64,000 nt of DNA from Ruminococcus sp. (GCA_014799805.1 JAAVHJ010000076.1:1-64000), one strand, 5' to 3'; counted from the stretch's first letter, positions 54,773-64,000 are shown. Program-made: numbers and translations. Notes: generated from the letters alone by a model not told the origin.

Positions 54773-55471
54773 ATGCTTATGTTTCTAGGACGTGGTTCCG
54801 CATTTACGAATGCTCATAATTGTGCATATTTTGTAAATAATAATGATTTAATTTTACTAGATTGCCCTGCTTCTGCCTTTGAAAATATCAAGAAATTACA
54901 TTTAGAAAAATTTCATCATATTTATATTTTAGTCACCCATACACATGGCGACCATATTGGCGGTGTTGGAACAATGCTACAATATGCATATTTTGTTTTG
55001 CAGAACCCTTTGACAGTTGTTGCACCATCCAGAGCAGTTTTAGAAGATTTAAGTTTGTTACTTTATCAAATTGAGGGCTGTGAAAAGAATTGGTTTTATT
55101 TAATAACGGCTGATAATTTAGAAAAATCATGGCTGATGTGTGCCATTCCTACACAGCATGTCGAACCATTAAAAAATAAATGTTTTGGCTATGCATTGTA
55201 TGTGAATCATCATAAAATCATATATACTGGTGATACTGCTACGCTTATGCCGTATGTGCCTTATTTACAGCAAGGGACTATATTATATACAGAATGTTCT
55301 GTTTTTCAAAGTAATGTGCATTTGTATTTGCCAGATATTTTGCCTATTTTAACCGCATTCACAGAAAAAGATATACAAGTATATTTAATGCATTTAGATG
55401 ACGAGAAACAAATTTCTAGCATGATAGAACATACAAAAATTCAGCTTGCACCATTGAGTGAATCATATTAA
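54773..55471 (+). CDS. MBL-fold metallo-hydrolase
   Basis: 232 residues, soluble. The metal motif THTHGDHIGGVG (H-x-H-x-D-H) and the ligands in IPTQHVEP, IYTGDTATL and YLMHLDDE are intact. The family includes RNases (RNase Z-like), lactonases and phosphodiesterases; the short size and the H-D pattern do not pick one. aaaggggga precedes the ATG. It is transcribed alone. Confidence 0.88.
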   Translation: MLMFLGRGSAFTNAHNCAYFVNNNDLILLDCPASAFENIKKLHLEKFHHIYILVTHTHGDHIGGVGTMLQYAYFVLQNPLTVVAPSRAVLEDLSLLLYQIEGCEKNWFYLITADNLEKSWLMCAIPTQHVEPLKNKCFGYALYVNHHKIIYTGDTATLMPYVPYLQQGTILYTECSVFQSNVHLYLPDILPILTAFTEKDIQVYLMHLDDEKQISSMIEHTKIQLAPLSESY

Positions 55472-55520
55472 ATAAAAATAGCCATTTCTGGAATAGCAGG
55501 AAAGGCTATTTTATTTAATT
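55471..55520 (+). terminator. Terminator of the MBL-fold gene
   Basis: aaatagccatttct and aggaaaggctatttt form an imperfect stem, followed by a T-rich stretch. Confidence 0.72.
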
Positions 55521-55542
55521 TTTTGGAAGATATAAAAAATGC

Positions 55543-55571
55543 TTGCTTTTTATGATGGCATATGTTATAAT
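55543..55571 (+). promoter_or_regulatory. Promoter of the SEDS-PBP-GTPase operon
   Basis: TTGCTT (55543-55548), 17 bases, TATAAT (55566-55571), about 30 bases before the first start codon. No other promoter was seen inside the operon. Confidence 0.75.
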
Positions 55572-55601
55572 GAAATGTAAGTACAAAGGCGGTGAATCTC
55601 T

Positions 55602-58223
55602 GTGGATAAAAAATTAATTTCTAAAATTTTCGCTATGATAGTTATATTTGTAGCAGTAGATGTTTTATTATTGATTACATTTGGTGTTATTTTTCTAAAT
55701 AATATGGAATTTACAGGATTGAAAATTCTGTCGCCAGAAGCACCAACTGTATTATTCAGCTGGAAATATTATTTTTCTAATTGTACTATCTGGTGCATAC
55801 TGGAAGATTTGATAATTATATTTTTATATTTTATTTATATTTATAAAAATCCTAAAAAAATAGAGCGTAAAACAGATATTGTGTATTTTTGGCTGATACA
55901 TGTGAATATTAAAATTTTCCTGAATATTCATAGTACGGCGATGTTTCTCAGTGTGTTAGAATATGCAAGGGAATCCCGTTGGAAAGAATTTTTATTAGGT
56001 GATGCTGATTTTATTTTACCAGAAGATTGTTTCCATGCAGGAAGAAATAGTTTATTATTAAGTTTGAGTGTAATTGTCATTAGTTTTTATATTTTATTGC
56101 ATTATCCCGAATGGAGCAAACATAAATTAAAATTTGTATTTCCTGTTGCATTGGATTTATCTATGTTTTTCTTATGGAATATAAAAATAAGTTTCACACA
56201 GAGAATTATTATTTTTATAGTATTATTATTACTATTAGGCTTATCTCAGGTTTTGCAGAAATATGATATAAATTATTTTACAAGAAAAAAATCTGAAACA
56301 GGAAAAATAAATTTGCATAAATATGTAAGCATTTATGTGAGTATATTTTTAATTTGTACTATGCTATGGGTGATTGTACGTAAAATTATACCAAGTGATA
56401 ATATGAATTCTCTGTTTGGTATGCAATATTCTGCCATTTTGAAAATTTTAACGCCTGTTGTTTTGATTATTAATTTATGGCTGGAAAAAACAGAAAAAAA
56501 TTGCCCTGAAAAATATATTCAGCATTCACCAAATTTATATAAATATAATACACTGACTATTATTATAACAGGCTGTTGTGTGTTAATGCTGTTTGGAGAA
56601 TTTGGCTCTGTTGTATGTATTTTAGCATTAACAATGATTATGTTTTTATTACTAGTGGATTTTGTAGACGGTAAAGAAGATATAAAATTTAAAATTCCAA
56701 TTTCTGTTATTATTGGAATTATATTGGGAATCGCCTTTGTTGCAGTAGAAAATATGATGTTGCAATTGGCATTAAAAGCAGGAAATTCTGAACTTGATTT
56801 GGGCGGAGCGATTGGCGATTTTGCATTGAATCAAAAAAATTGCCTATTTGCAGGGATAATTTTTGGTGTTATATTATTAATTATTTACATGATTAATTTT
56901 TTGGCGTTATTGATTCCAGAATCAGAAATGATGTTTTTCAGAAATTTAAAATTTAAAATTTTAAATATACTTGAAAAAATATTTGGCAGATTGACGATTC
57001 ATTTTTCAAATTTGAGTAAAAAAAATAATACAAGTTATCAAAAATATACAAGAATGCAGGATAAGATTTCAATTTGCATTATGATTCCGATTGTAGGATT
57101 TTTTGTAATTTATTATAATTTTTTCCTGAATGCCTATGCTGGCAGGACAGTTTTAAAAAATTTTTACATGACAGCAGGAAATTTCAGCAATGAATTTGAA
57201 ATTACAGAAAATATTACGCAAAAAAGGGCAACTGACGTGAGAAATGCTAAAAAAATGCAAAATTCTGAAACTGTATCAGATAATCAAATAACTGAAGAAT
57301 TGCCAGAAGAAATTAAAAATCAATTAAATCAACAATCTGCAATGCAACATGAAGAGAAAGAAATTAAAAATTATTTTGACATGACAGAACGCAGTAGCAG
57401 TTTAGAAGAATTGGAAGATTATTATTATCCAGAATTTTATACAGGGCATTATTTAAAATTAATGCAAATTATAGACAGATTATGCTATAGTTCTAAAACA
57501 GCAGAGCTTTCTGCTGTCCAGAAAGGCTTAAAGCAAAACATGGGCTTTGCAATTCAGGAAACCAGCCAGAATCAGGTTTATATTTCTTCACTCCAGAAAA
57601 AATATTTCCTGACAAAACAGGATGTTTTAAATAGCACTCCCGAAGTACAGGAAATTTATTTTAATTCTGACGGAAGTATGAAAAACGGCTTTTTTCTGTT
57701 AAATAGCAATGGCTTACAAGCACAGAATGGAGAAACAGAATATATCTGGTATTATGCCAATACAAAAATTCCCTATGGTGTTATGTATGAGGACGAACAA
57801 ACAGCTATTTATGAAGTAGATACACAGGAATTACAGAGAATTTTCAAATATGCAGAACCTATGACAGCAAGCAGTGACTATGTATTATATACACTAAGCA
57901 AAATGGGTGTTGGAAATGTCTTGCTTTTGATATTTATTCCCTATTTTTTCATGATTGTGTTATTATTGGCAACTAATATGCATAGTTCACTAAATAAAAA
58001 TTCTAATTATCTTGGTGACATGTTGCACCAGCTAGGGACACTTTATGCAATTTCGTTTTTAATTCAGACAATTGTTATCGTATGGGGTGTATTTGGCGTT
58101 TCGTTATTTTCAGGATTATCATTGCCACTTGTAGCATCAGGAAATTTTGAAATGTTTTTAAATAGTATCTGTACGGCGATTATATTTATTTCCGTTGGCA
58201 ACCCGAATAAAAAAATTAATTAA
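55602..58223 (+). CDS. Divergent SEDS (FtsW/RodA-like) membrane protein with expanded outer loop
   Basis: 873 residues, GTG start after aaaggcggtg. Many membrane helices fill residues about 5-520, including LFGEFGSVVCILALTM, similar to the DlGta helix of SEDS proteins. A soluble region of about 240 residues (about 520-755, Glu/Gln-rich then mixed) replaces the short extracellular loop. After it, SDYVLYTLSKMGVGNVLLL (758-776) matches the tDFiFA-EElGliG helix and IQTIVIVWGVFGVSLFSGLSLPLVASGN (about 822-848) matches the SEDS end. SEDS proteins polymerise lipid II; catalytic competence here is uncertain. A class B PBP gene follows after 25 bases. Confidence 0.72.
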   Translation: MDKKLISKIFAMIVIFVAVDVLLLITFGVIFLNNMEFTGLKILSPEAPTVLFSWKYYFSNCTIWCILEDLIIIFLYFIYIYKNPKKIERKTDIVYFWLIHVNIKIFLNIHSTAMFLSVLEYARESRWKEFLLGDADFILPEDCFHAGRNSLLLSLSVIVISFYILLHYPEWSKHKLKFVFPVALDLSMFFLWNIKISFTQRIIIFIVLLLLLGLSQVLQKYDINYFTRKKSETGKINLHKYVSIYVSIFLICTMLWVIVRKIIPSDNMNSLFGMQYSAILKILTPVVLIINLWLEKTEKNCPEKYIQHSPNLYKYNTLTIIITGCCVLMLFGEFGSVVCILALTMIMFLLLVDFVDGKEDIKFKIPISVIIGIILGIAFVAVENMMLQLALKAGNSELDLGGAIGDFALNQKNCLFAGIIFGVILLIIYMINFLALLIPESEMMFFRNLKFKILNILEKIFGRLTIHFSNLSKKNNTSYQKYTRMQDKISICIMIPIVGFFVIYYNFFLNAYAGRTVLKNFYMTAGNFSNEFEITENITQKRATDVRNAKKMQNSETVSDNQITEELPEEIKNQLNQQSAMQHEEKEIKNYFDMTERSSSLEELEDYYYPEFYTGHYLKLMQIIDRLCYSSKTAELSAVQKGLKQNMGFAIQETSQNQVYISSLQKKYFLTKQDVLNSTPEVQEIYFNSDGSMKNGFFLLNSNGLQAQNGETEYIWYYANTKIPYGVMYEDEQTAIYEVDTQELQRIFKYAEPMTASSDYVLYTLSKMGVGNVLLLIFIPYFFMIVLLLATNMHSSLNKNSNYLGDMLHQLGTLYAISFLIQTIVIVWGVFGVSLFSGLSLPLVASGNFEMFLNSICTAIIFISVGNPNKKIN

Positions 58224-58248
58224 TTACTATAAGGACTAGTGAGGGAGC

Positions 58249-60450
58249 ATGTATCATAAAATTTCTAATATGAAAAAAATATTAATTCTTGTATTATTAT
58301 TAGCATTTTTTGCAATTGCAATTTATATGAGTTTTACGCATTTACTAAAGCCCAATTCTGGATTAAATTCAAAAACTTTGGGGCAAATTTCTAATCCCTA
58401 TCAGGAAGCAAGTGCATTAAAGGGCAATATTTATGATTGCAATGGTGCAATCTTGCTTGGCAATGTGATTGCAGATGAATCTGGGAATTATCAGTTAATT
58501 TCTGAAGAAAAATCAGATTTTAAAAGATTATTACTAGATGAAGAAAATTCCGCTTGTTGGTCAAATATTTTGCCTGTGTTATCTGGTGGCTTAGATAGTG
58601 CTTTTTCAGATATTTTGCAAGATATTCCCTTAAATGAAGAAGATAGTACAGATATTGCTTTGACAATCAATAAAAATATACAGACTGATATTTATCATAT
58701 TTTATCTAGTAGAAATTATAGCAGTGCTGTTGTTATGGATTGCAGTAACGGCGATATATTAGCAATGGTTTCCAGACCGTCTTATGATTATAATTTATTT
58801 CGGGAGGGAAGTATTGCTTATACAAGTTATTTAGATAACGGGCAATTTTTTAATAATGTCGATAATGCACATGACTGTGTACAGGATTATTATAAATTAT
58901 GGAAAAATGCTTATGAAGAAGATAATTCTAAAGAAAAAAATATCAAAAAATATCAAGAAGGTTCAGCAGTTCGGGCATTAAGAGCAGATTTAGCAGATAG
59001 CAGGCTTATGTTTTCAGAAGAAGAAGCACAAAAACAATTAGATTACTGGAATGCTATTTATCAAAGCAATTTTAACTTACAAGATTGTATAGAAATTAAT
59101 TTTGCTGAAATTTATCAACAAGAGCAAGAATTTTATAAAACCAGTCATGAGGGTGAATATTTTATATTTGATTATGAACCTGAAAATTTAGGACAGGGAA
59201 ATAAATATATTCCGTTTTTTAAAATCACAGTTTCTGATAAGCAGAATACAATAACACAGGTGAAATATTTAAAATTATGTTATGGAAATAATAATTTTAT
59301 TTATCAAGATTGTGTGAATCATGCCTTTGACCCGAATTTTTCATTTCAGAATTATGCATTATCTACATCTGCACCTGGGAGCTGTTTTAAAATTTTATTA
59401 ACAGCATTACTTGCAGATGAAGTCAATGATTCTATGCTAATTACACAAGATAATTATTTAAATATTAATATTGCAAATCAATATGAAAGTTCTGAAAAGC
59501 CCGCACCATTGCCGACTTTGGAAACTTCTAAGAAAAATCACAGTGATTTAATAGACGCATTATCTCATAGCTCTAATCAATATTTTTCTATGACAGCAAT
59601 TTTATTAGATAAAATTTTAAATACACAAGATAATTATTATTTATGCAATTATCAGAATATTTTAAATTTAGAAACTGAATCCATTCAGAATTCTGGCAAA
59701 TTATTATTAAATTATTATCAAGATAAATTTTGTGTGAATCATGCTATAGATTCTTATTTTTATATTCCCAGCGGAAGAATTTTATCTTGTTTAAATAATA
59801 TACAAATTGCTGAACAACCTGAAGAAAATGATTTGCAATATGATACAAATTTATGGTATTCTCTGGATGAAAACGGCGATATTTTACAAGCTTACACAGA
59901 TAGTAAAATTAGCCTTGCACAGAAATTAGGCGATACAGCTTATGGACAGGGATATAACAGAATTTCACCTGTTTTTATGGCAATGAGTATGGGAAAATGT
60001 TTGACAGGCAATATGTATGTGCCTAATGTTCTTGCAGATGAATCTGGAAATTCTAATATCATCGGTGAAAATTTTGACAGAACAACAACTGTTGCATTTA
60101 TGCAAGATGCATTAGAAGCTGTTTATGATAATCATACAGGTTATATTCCTGATGATTTAAATTTTGATTTAGATAAATTTACTTATTATGCTAAAACAGG
60201 TACTTCCAGTGTGGACAAAGGCAAAGGCACTCAGAGTACTTATGGACTATTTGCAGAATTAGCAAATTATTCTACACAGAAAGAAGATGATAACAAATAT
60301 CAGATTATCTGGTATGTTGGAGCAGTTTCTGACGGCGTAAATTGTTATACAATTGTTTTGCGGTCATATTTTGATGATGATAGTTATTCGCTCAAAAAAG
60401 AATTTCTGCAAATTGTAGATTCGTTATATCAAAATAATTATTTAACATAA
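58249..60450 (+). CDS. Class B penicillin-binding protein (transpeptidase) with large insertion
   Basis: 733 residues. One N-terminal membrane helix (about 9-29). LKGNIYDCNGAILLG is the conserved pedestal motif; AVVMDCSNGDILAMVSRPSYDYN opens the transpeptidase domain. The active site is PGSCFK (Ser378, Lys381), SxN is S441-S-N443, KTGT starts at Lys649; all three are intact. About 145 extra residues lie between YDYN and the active-site Ser. It would crosslink peptidoglycan outside the membrane and pairs with the SEDS protein upstream. ggga precedes the ATG closely; a later ATG (58270) is less likely. Confidence 0.85.
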   Translation: MYHKISNMKKILILVLLLAFFAIAIYMSFTHLLKPNSGLNSKTLGQISNPYQEASALKGNIYDCNGAILLGNVIADESGNYQLISEEKSDFKRLLLDEENSACWSNILPVLSGGLDSAFSDILQDIPLNEEDSTDIALTINKNIQTDIYHILSSRNYSSAVVMDCSNGDILAMVSRPSYDYNLFREGSIAYTSYLDNGQFFNNVDNAHDCVQDYYKLWKNAYEEDNSKEKNIKKYQEGSAVRALRADLADSRLMFSEEEAQKQLDYWNAIYQSNFNLQDCIEINFAEIYQQEQEFYKTSHEGEYFIFDYEPENLGQGNKYIPFFKITVSDKQNTITQVKYLKLCYGNNNFIYQDCVNHAFDPNFSFQNYALSTSAPGSCFKILLTALLADEVNDSMLITQDNYLNINIANQYESSEKPAPLPTLETSKKNHSDLIDALSHSSNQYFSMTAILLDKILNTQDNYYLCNYQNILNLETESIQNSGKLLLNYYQDKFCVNHAIDSYFYIPSGRILSCLNNIQIAEQPEENDLQYDTNLWYSLDENGDILQAYTDSKISLAQKLGDTAYGQGYNRISPVFMAMSMGKCLTGNMYVPNVLADESGNSNIIGENFDRTTTVAFMQDALEAVYDNHTGYIPDDLNFDLDKFTYYAKTGTSSVDKGKGTQSTYGLFAELANYSTQKEDDNKYQIIWYVGAVSDGVNCYTIVLRSYFDDDSYSLKKEFLQIVDSLYQNNYLT

Positions 60451-60469
60451 TTTCACTGGAGATGATAAC

Positions 60470-63400
60470 ATGATAAAATTTAAAATATTTAGAATTCTTG
60501 CCGAATGTTCTAAAAAAAGCAAGGGAATTATTAAGTTTTTATATTGGCTGTTATATTTTTTATTACTTGTTGTTTTAATAGAATATTTTGACATGTTTCG
60601 GGTGCAGAACGGTGTCATTATTTTTGATATGGATTATTTACACATAGCAGGCATATTAGCTATCACAGCAATATTTTTTGAAATTGATAAAAATATTCAG
60701 GAGCATATCTGTTTGCTTGAAAAAGAAGCTAATTCTAAGCAGGAATCTAAACAAGAATCAAAAACAGAACAAAAAATCAAGCCAAAACCTGAACAACAGA
60801 GAAATCCAGAAGAAAAAACGTTACCTACTGAAAATAAAATCATTCCAAATGAAATCTCACAAGAAGTAAAACCTGAAATTTCCAGACAATCAAAACGTAC
60901 TAAAAAATCTGAATATCCTGTGATTACAGAGCAATATTTCAGATTAAACAGCTTTGAACAGCAAGCCAAAGGTGTTCAGGATTTCATGAATAGCTGTTAT
61001 CATAATACGTTCCGAATTACATTGCCTGAAAAAATACACGGTTATTCTGTTCCAGATGAATTTCAATGTTTTTATCTGCATTTTGAGTTTAAAGACCAAA
61101 ATAATCGTTCTTTGCAAGAAGATGTGATACAGAAACAGTTTCATTGGCAATTACAGGATTTTGATGGAAGTGATGAACTTGTTTATCTGGTTGAAATTCC
61201 ATATTATACACAACTTGATAAAAATGTCAGAACTTCTTCTGATAGTGAATATTTTGAAATAGAAGTAAAATTTAAATTACATGGCTCTGAAATTCAGGAA
61301 TTTAGTATTCAGATACCAGAATATAAACTATCTGCTTTTGTCATGCTAAAAAATAAACTCAAGAAATTATTTTTTAAACAAGAACCTGTCAAAAATCGTT
61401 CCAGTAATGCAACCAGATTAAAAACAAATTTTCAAGAGACTACTAGATTAAATCCTATGTTTACAAGTGATAATTCTGAATTTTTATTTTATCATCGTGA
61501 AAAAATCAGCAAATATTGTCTGGAACTTACTTGCTATGATAATTTCAGCATGATTACTTGTCCAGTCTGTCATAATAGAATTCATGATTTGGGAATCCCT
61601 GGAATTGTATTATATAAAAATTTAAGTCCTGAAATGATTCAGACAAGTGATGAAATTTTGAAATATTTAACTAAATTAGAATCCAGCTCTGAACTTGATG
61701 AAAAGAAAAAAAATTTACTTACAATGGTCAGATTTGTGACAAAAGAAAATATTGGCAATAATATTATTCTGCCAGAACATGGAAAAAATATTTCTGATTT
61801 AAAATTATCACAATTAAAAGAACATATTAGAATTCCATTAGGTAGATATCAATATAGCAGTCAGACTGTAAAGCCCTTTACTTGTCATGATTTTGCAAAA
61901 GAACGTGAATTTTTGCAACAGTTTAACAGAGCATTACACGAAGATTTTAAATCTTTGGAAGATTCTCATAAAGGCTTGTATTTATTAAAATCAGGAGCTG
62001 TCACGCCTGCAACTTTTGAGCAGTTTTATATTCATAACAGCATGATTGCACAACTCTGTAGTCAATGCTGGAATCCGTTGCCAGAGCGTTTTTATGATTA
62101 TGACGCAGTTGTCACAATTTATTTCTTCGGAAATTCTAATGCTGGCAAAACAGTTCTGCTTTGTTCGGGTTATAATACGATTCAAGATGATAATCAAAAT
62201 AAAAAGCCTCAGGATAGAATGTTAAATAAATTTAATATTATTTATTTAAATACTGGCAAAAATATTTCTGCCTATGAAGCAAAAGCAAATGCTTTGCGAA
62301 CAGGTAATTTTCCTGCTGGTACAAGTCAAAATGATGCAATCCCAGGTAAATTATCCAGTGCAAAAATTTATCATAATGAAGTACATTGTCAGTATATGTT
62401 TAACTGCTGTGATATGCCTGGTGTAAAATCTGTTGAAAATTGGGCATCTTTCCGTAATTTTGCCTATGTACATACTTTATTAGATGATGTATTATCTTTG
62501 GGGGAAAATAGTTTTTATCATACGCTGTCAGGCATTGTCCCTGTCGGCATATTAGGTGATGAAAACGTAGATGCAAGAGTTTATAATATGCAATTATATC
62601 TGACAAAAATTGATGAATATCCATTATTTTTGTATCAAAAAATTAACAAGCTAAATCAAGATTGGGCAGAATGGCAGAAAAAAGGCTTATTTGGCAATTA
62701 TTTAAAAAATACGCTGATTTATACAGTGAAATTGCTTGAACTGTTAGAACAGGAATTAAAGCAAGATTTCAGAACCAGATGTGCAGATGAAATTATACCT
62801 GAAAAAATTCAGGCATGTATCAAAGCAATTCCTAGTGAAAAACTAAAAAAATTGGATTTTTCTAAAAATTATTATCAGATTCATGAAATCATCATTTCAG
62901 AATGTATTGACAGAAAAGAAATTCAAGCAGTTACTGTGCTGAATTATTTGCATGGTTTAGATGTTATCAGAGACAATTATATGAAATTCAGAATGCTGAT
63001 GAAATTGACAATTTCAAATATGCAAAGCAATGCTTGGAATAATTGCTATAGTAATTATTTTTTCTGTGTGTATGCCGTTTCTGCAACAGGTTATAGTGCA
63101 GTAGAAACAAATAGTAATTTAAAACCAGAATATCATTCTGAATTTGTCAAAGAATCTCATATAATGCTTCAGCATACAACATATGAATTTGAAATGGATA
63201 ATCGGGAAATGCAAAAAAATATGACTGCTATTTCTAAAGATGATGCTTTTATAATTAGTAAATGCAGAAAATATTTATTTTCTGAATTTTCTATTAAAAG
63301 TCCCGATTTTCAGCATGAAAATAATCAATCAGAAAATACAGATTCTGTTGCAGAACGAATTTTAAAACTCTATGAACAGCCGTTTCCGCATAGTGATTTA

Positions 63401-63532
63401 TATGCTGATGATTTTGAAACGCTTATGAGAAAATTAGAAATTTCTGCACAGCCAGATTCTGTGAAAAAATTATATCAGTGGTATGCAAGTTTACATTTTG
63501 CCCCTGAAGATAATAAGGCGGTTCTCACATGA
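60470..63532 (+). CDS. Membrane-anchored P-loop GTPase-like protein with split zinc ribbon
   Basis: 1020 residues. Two hydrophobic helices near the N-terminus (about 22-42 and 52-68), a Lys/Glu/Gln-rich linker (about 85-145), a beta-rich region (about 150-300), then two Cys-x2-Cys pairs (C364/C367 and C530/C533) forming a probable zinc ribbon split by about 160 residues. The NTPase follows: Walker A GNSNAGKT (554-561), D-x-P-G (648-651) as Walker B/G3, and TKID (712-715) as G4, which favours a TRAFAC-type GTPase. The C-terminal 300 residues are helical. It follows the PBP by 19 bases. It may act as an energised regulator of the SEDS-PBP pair (inference). Confidence 0.75.
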   Translation: MIKFKIFRILAECSKKSKGIIKFLYWLLYFLLLVVLIEYFDMFRVQNGVIIFDMDYLHIAGILAITAIFFEIDKNIQEHICLLEKEANSKQESKQESKTEQKIKPKPEQQRNPEEKTLPTENKIIPNEISQEVKPEISRQSKRTKKSEYPVITEQYFRLNSFEQQAKGVQDFMNSCYHNTFRITLPEKIHGYSVPDEFQCFYLHFEFKDQNNRSLQEDVIQKQFHWQLQDFDGSDELVYLVEIPYYTQLDKNVRTSSDSEYFEIEVKFKLHGSEIQEFSIQIPEYKLSAFVMLKNKLKKLFFKQEPVKNRSSNATRLKTNFQETTRLNPMFTSDNSEFLFYHREKISKYCLELTCYDNFSMITCPVCHNRIHDLGIPGIVLYKNLSPEMIQTSDEILKYLTKLESSSELDEKKKNLLTMVRFVTKENIGNNIILPEHGKNISDLKLSQLKEHIRIPLGRYQYSSQTVKPFTCHDFAKEREFLQQFNRALHEDFKSLEDSHKGLYLLKSGAVTPATFEQFYIHNSMIAQLCSQCWNPLPERFYDYDAVVTIYFFGNSNAGKTVLLCSGYNTIQDDNQNKKPQDRMLNKFNIIYLNTGKNISAYEAKANALRTGNFPAGTSQNDAIPGKLSSAKIYHNEVHCQYMFNCCDMPGVKSVENWASFRNFAYVHTLLDDVLSLGENSFYHTLSGIVPVGILGDENVDARVYNMQLYLTKIDEYPLFLYQKINKLNQDWAEWQKKGLFGNYLKNTLIYTVKLLELLEQELKQDFRTRCADEIIPEKIQACIKAIPSEKLKKLDFSKNYYQIHEIIISECIDRKEIQAVTVLNYLHGLDVIRDNYMKFRMLMKLTISNMQSNAWNNCYSNYFFCVYAVSATGYSAVETNSNLKPEYHSEFVKESHIMLQHTTYEFEMDNREMQKNMTAISKDDAFIISKCRKYLFSEFSIKSPDFQHENNQSENTDSVAERILKLYEQPFPHSDLYADDFETLMRKLEISAQPDSVKKLYQWYASLHFAPEDNKAVLT

Positions 63533-64000
63533 AAGAATTATTATATACAAAATATAAATTAGATTATGCCTATTTTTTACTGGAAAATGGCGAAAAAAAA
63601 CAAGTAGATGCATTTTTGTTCAGTCCATTGGAAAATAAATTATTACAGACTGAAAATTTAAACTTGCCGTTTGATGCTAGTATTAATCATACAAAAGCAA
63701 TTTATTTTGAAGTTGAATCAGGAATTTTAAAATTTGTCAACTGGAATTATGCCATTGAAGCAGATACTAGAGGCTATGTAGAATCTAGATTTCAGGAAAT
63801 TGAGAATATCAATTCAGAAGATTTTTATTTAAATGCGATATTATTAGAAAAATTAAAGCAATTATTATTTTTTACTTACACGATTTGTATGGAAAAATCT
63901 TCTGCGTTTTTAAAATTTGATATGAATCAATTATTTACAAGCTTGCCAGAAGAAAAATTATTATATTATTTTTTAAAATTATATTATTTTTTCCTGCCGA
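63529..64000 (+). CDS. Hypothetical protein, partial (runs off the window)
   Basis: Start ATG overlaps the preceding stop (ATGA), so it is translationally coupled to the GTPase gene. 157 codons are visible without a stop. The visible part is soluble, acidic and Leu-rich (LENKLLQTENLNLPFDASINHTKAIYFEVESGILKF, shown in pieces), with no motif I recognise. The rest lies to the right. Confidence 0.7.
   Translation, partial: MKELLYTKYKLDYAYFLLENGEKKQVDAFLFSPLENKLLQTENLNLPFDASINHTKAIYFEVESGILKFVNWNYAIEADTRGYVESRFQEIENINSEDFYLNAILLEKLKQLLFFTYTICMEKSSAFLKFDMNQLFTSLPEEKLLYYFLKLYYFFLP

Overview
The window comes from a low-GC Gram-positive anaerobe, most likely a Ruminococcus-type member of the Clostridia (Ruminococcaceae/Oscillospirales). 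The evidence is the AT-rich base composition, strong TTGACA-N17-TATAAT promoters, AGGAGG ribosome-binding sites with frequent TTG and GTG starts, two secreted proteins ending in type I dockerins, and an FeoB-associated Cys-rich protein. The genus is inferred; no complete rRNA marker is present.

Layout. 1-3415: a 5S rRNA gene, a two-domain hypothetical protein, and a leftward operon of two GNAT acetyltransferases, two tiny membrane proteins and the tRNA methyltransferase TrmO. 3428-8217: a promoter with a folded, terminator-like leader ahead of a DUF2798-type membrane protein, a leftward HTH regulator plus CPBP protease pair, tRNA-Lys, and a VTT membrane protein plus lipid kinase pair. 8262-10278: leftward PP2C phosphatase and chorismate mutase/prephenate dehydratase. 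10437-22084: one long rightward run holding ruvC, two small paralogues, ruvA, an SseB-like gene, ruvB, a methyltransferase, the ECF transporter core (ecfA1, ecfA2, ecfT), YfhO, truA and a DUF5711-like protein. 22176-24720: a zinc-finger Clp ATPase and tRNA-Gly.

25072-39561 is rich in surface functions: an ECF sigma factor coupled to a Thr-rich membrane protein, a leucine-rich-repeat protein with a dockerin, a diguanylate cyclase overlapping an orphan peptide-binding lipoprotein, a PrsA/SurA-like lipoprotein with 39-bp coding repeats, an acetyltransferase/SDR pair, a PepV dipeptidase, and an M23-type wall protein with a dockerin. 39746-44454 holds two tRNA-Ser genes, recJ and the (p)ppGpp synthetase/hydrolase. 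44546-48527 is a run of small uncharacterised genes, one of them broken by an in-frame stop, ending in a TerD-domain protein with 57-bp repeats and an AIM24 protein. 48646-52085 holds tRNA-Leu, tRNA-Ser and the feoA/feoB iron-uptake genes with two small metal-related membrane proteins. 52447-54641 encodes two related coiled-coil proteins, followed by an MBL-fold hydrolase.

The most unusual part is 55543-64000. One promoter precedes a divergent SEDS-type (FtsW/RodA-like) membrane protein with a greatly enlarged extracytoplasmic loop, a class B penicillin-binding protein with all three transpeptidase motifs and a roughly 140-residue insertion, a membrane-anchored P-loop GTPase-like protein with a split zinc ribbon, and a fourth gene that overlaps the third by ATGA and runs off the window. 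This looks like a SEDS-bPBP wall-synthesis pair joined to an NTPase, separate from the usual division and elongation machines. Its function is inferred from family motifs only.
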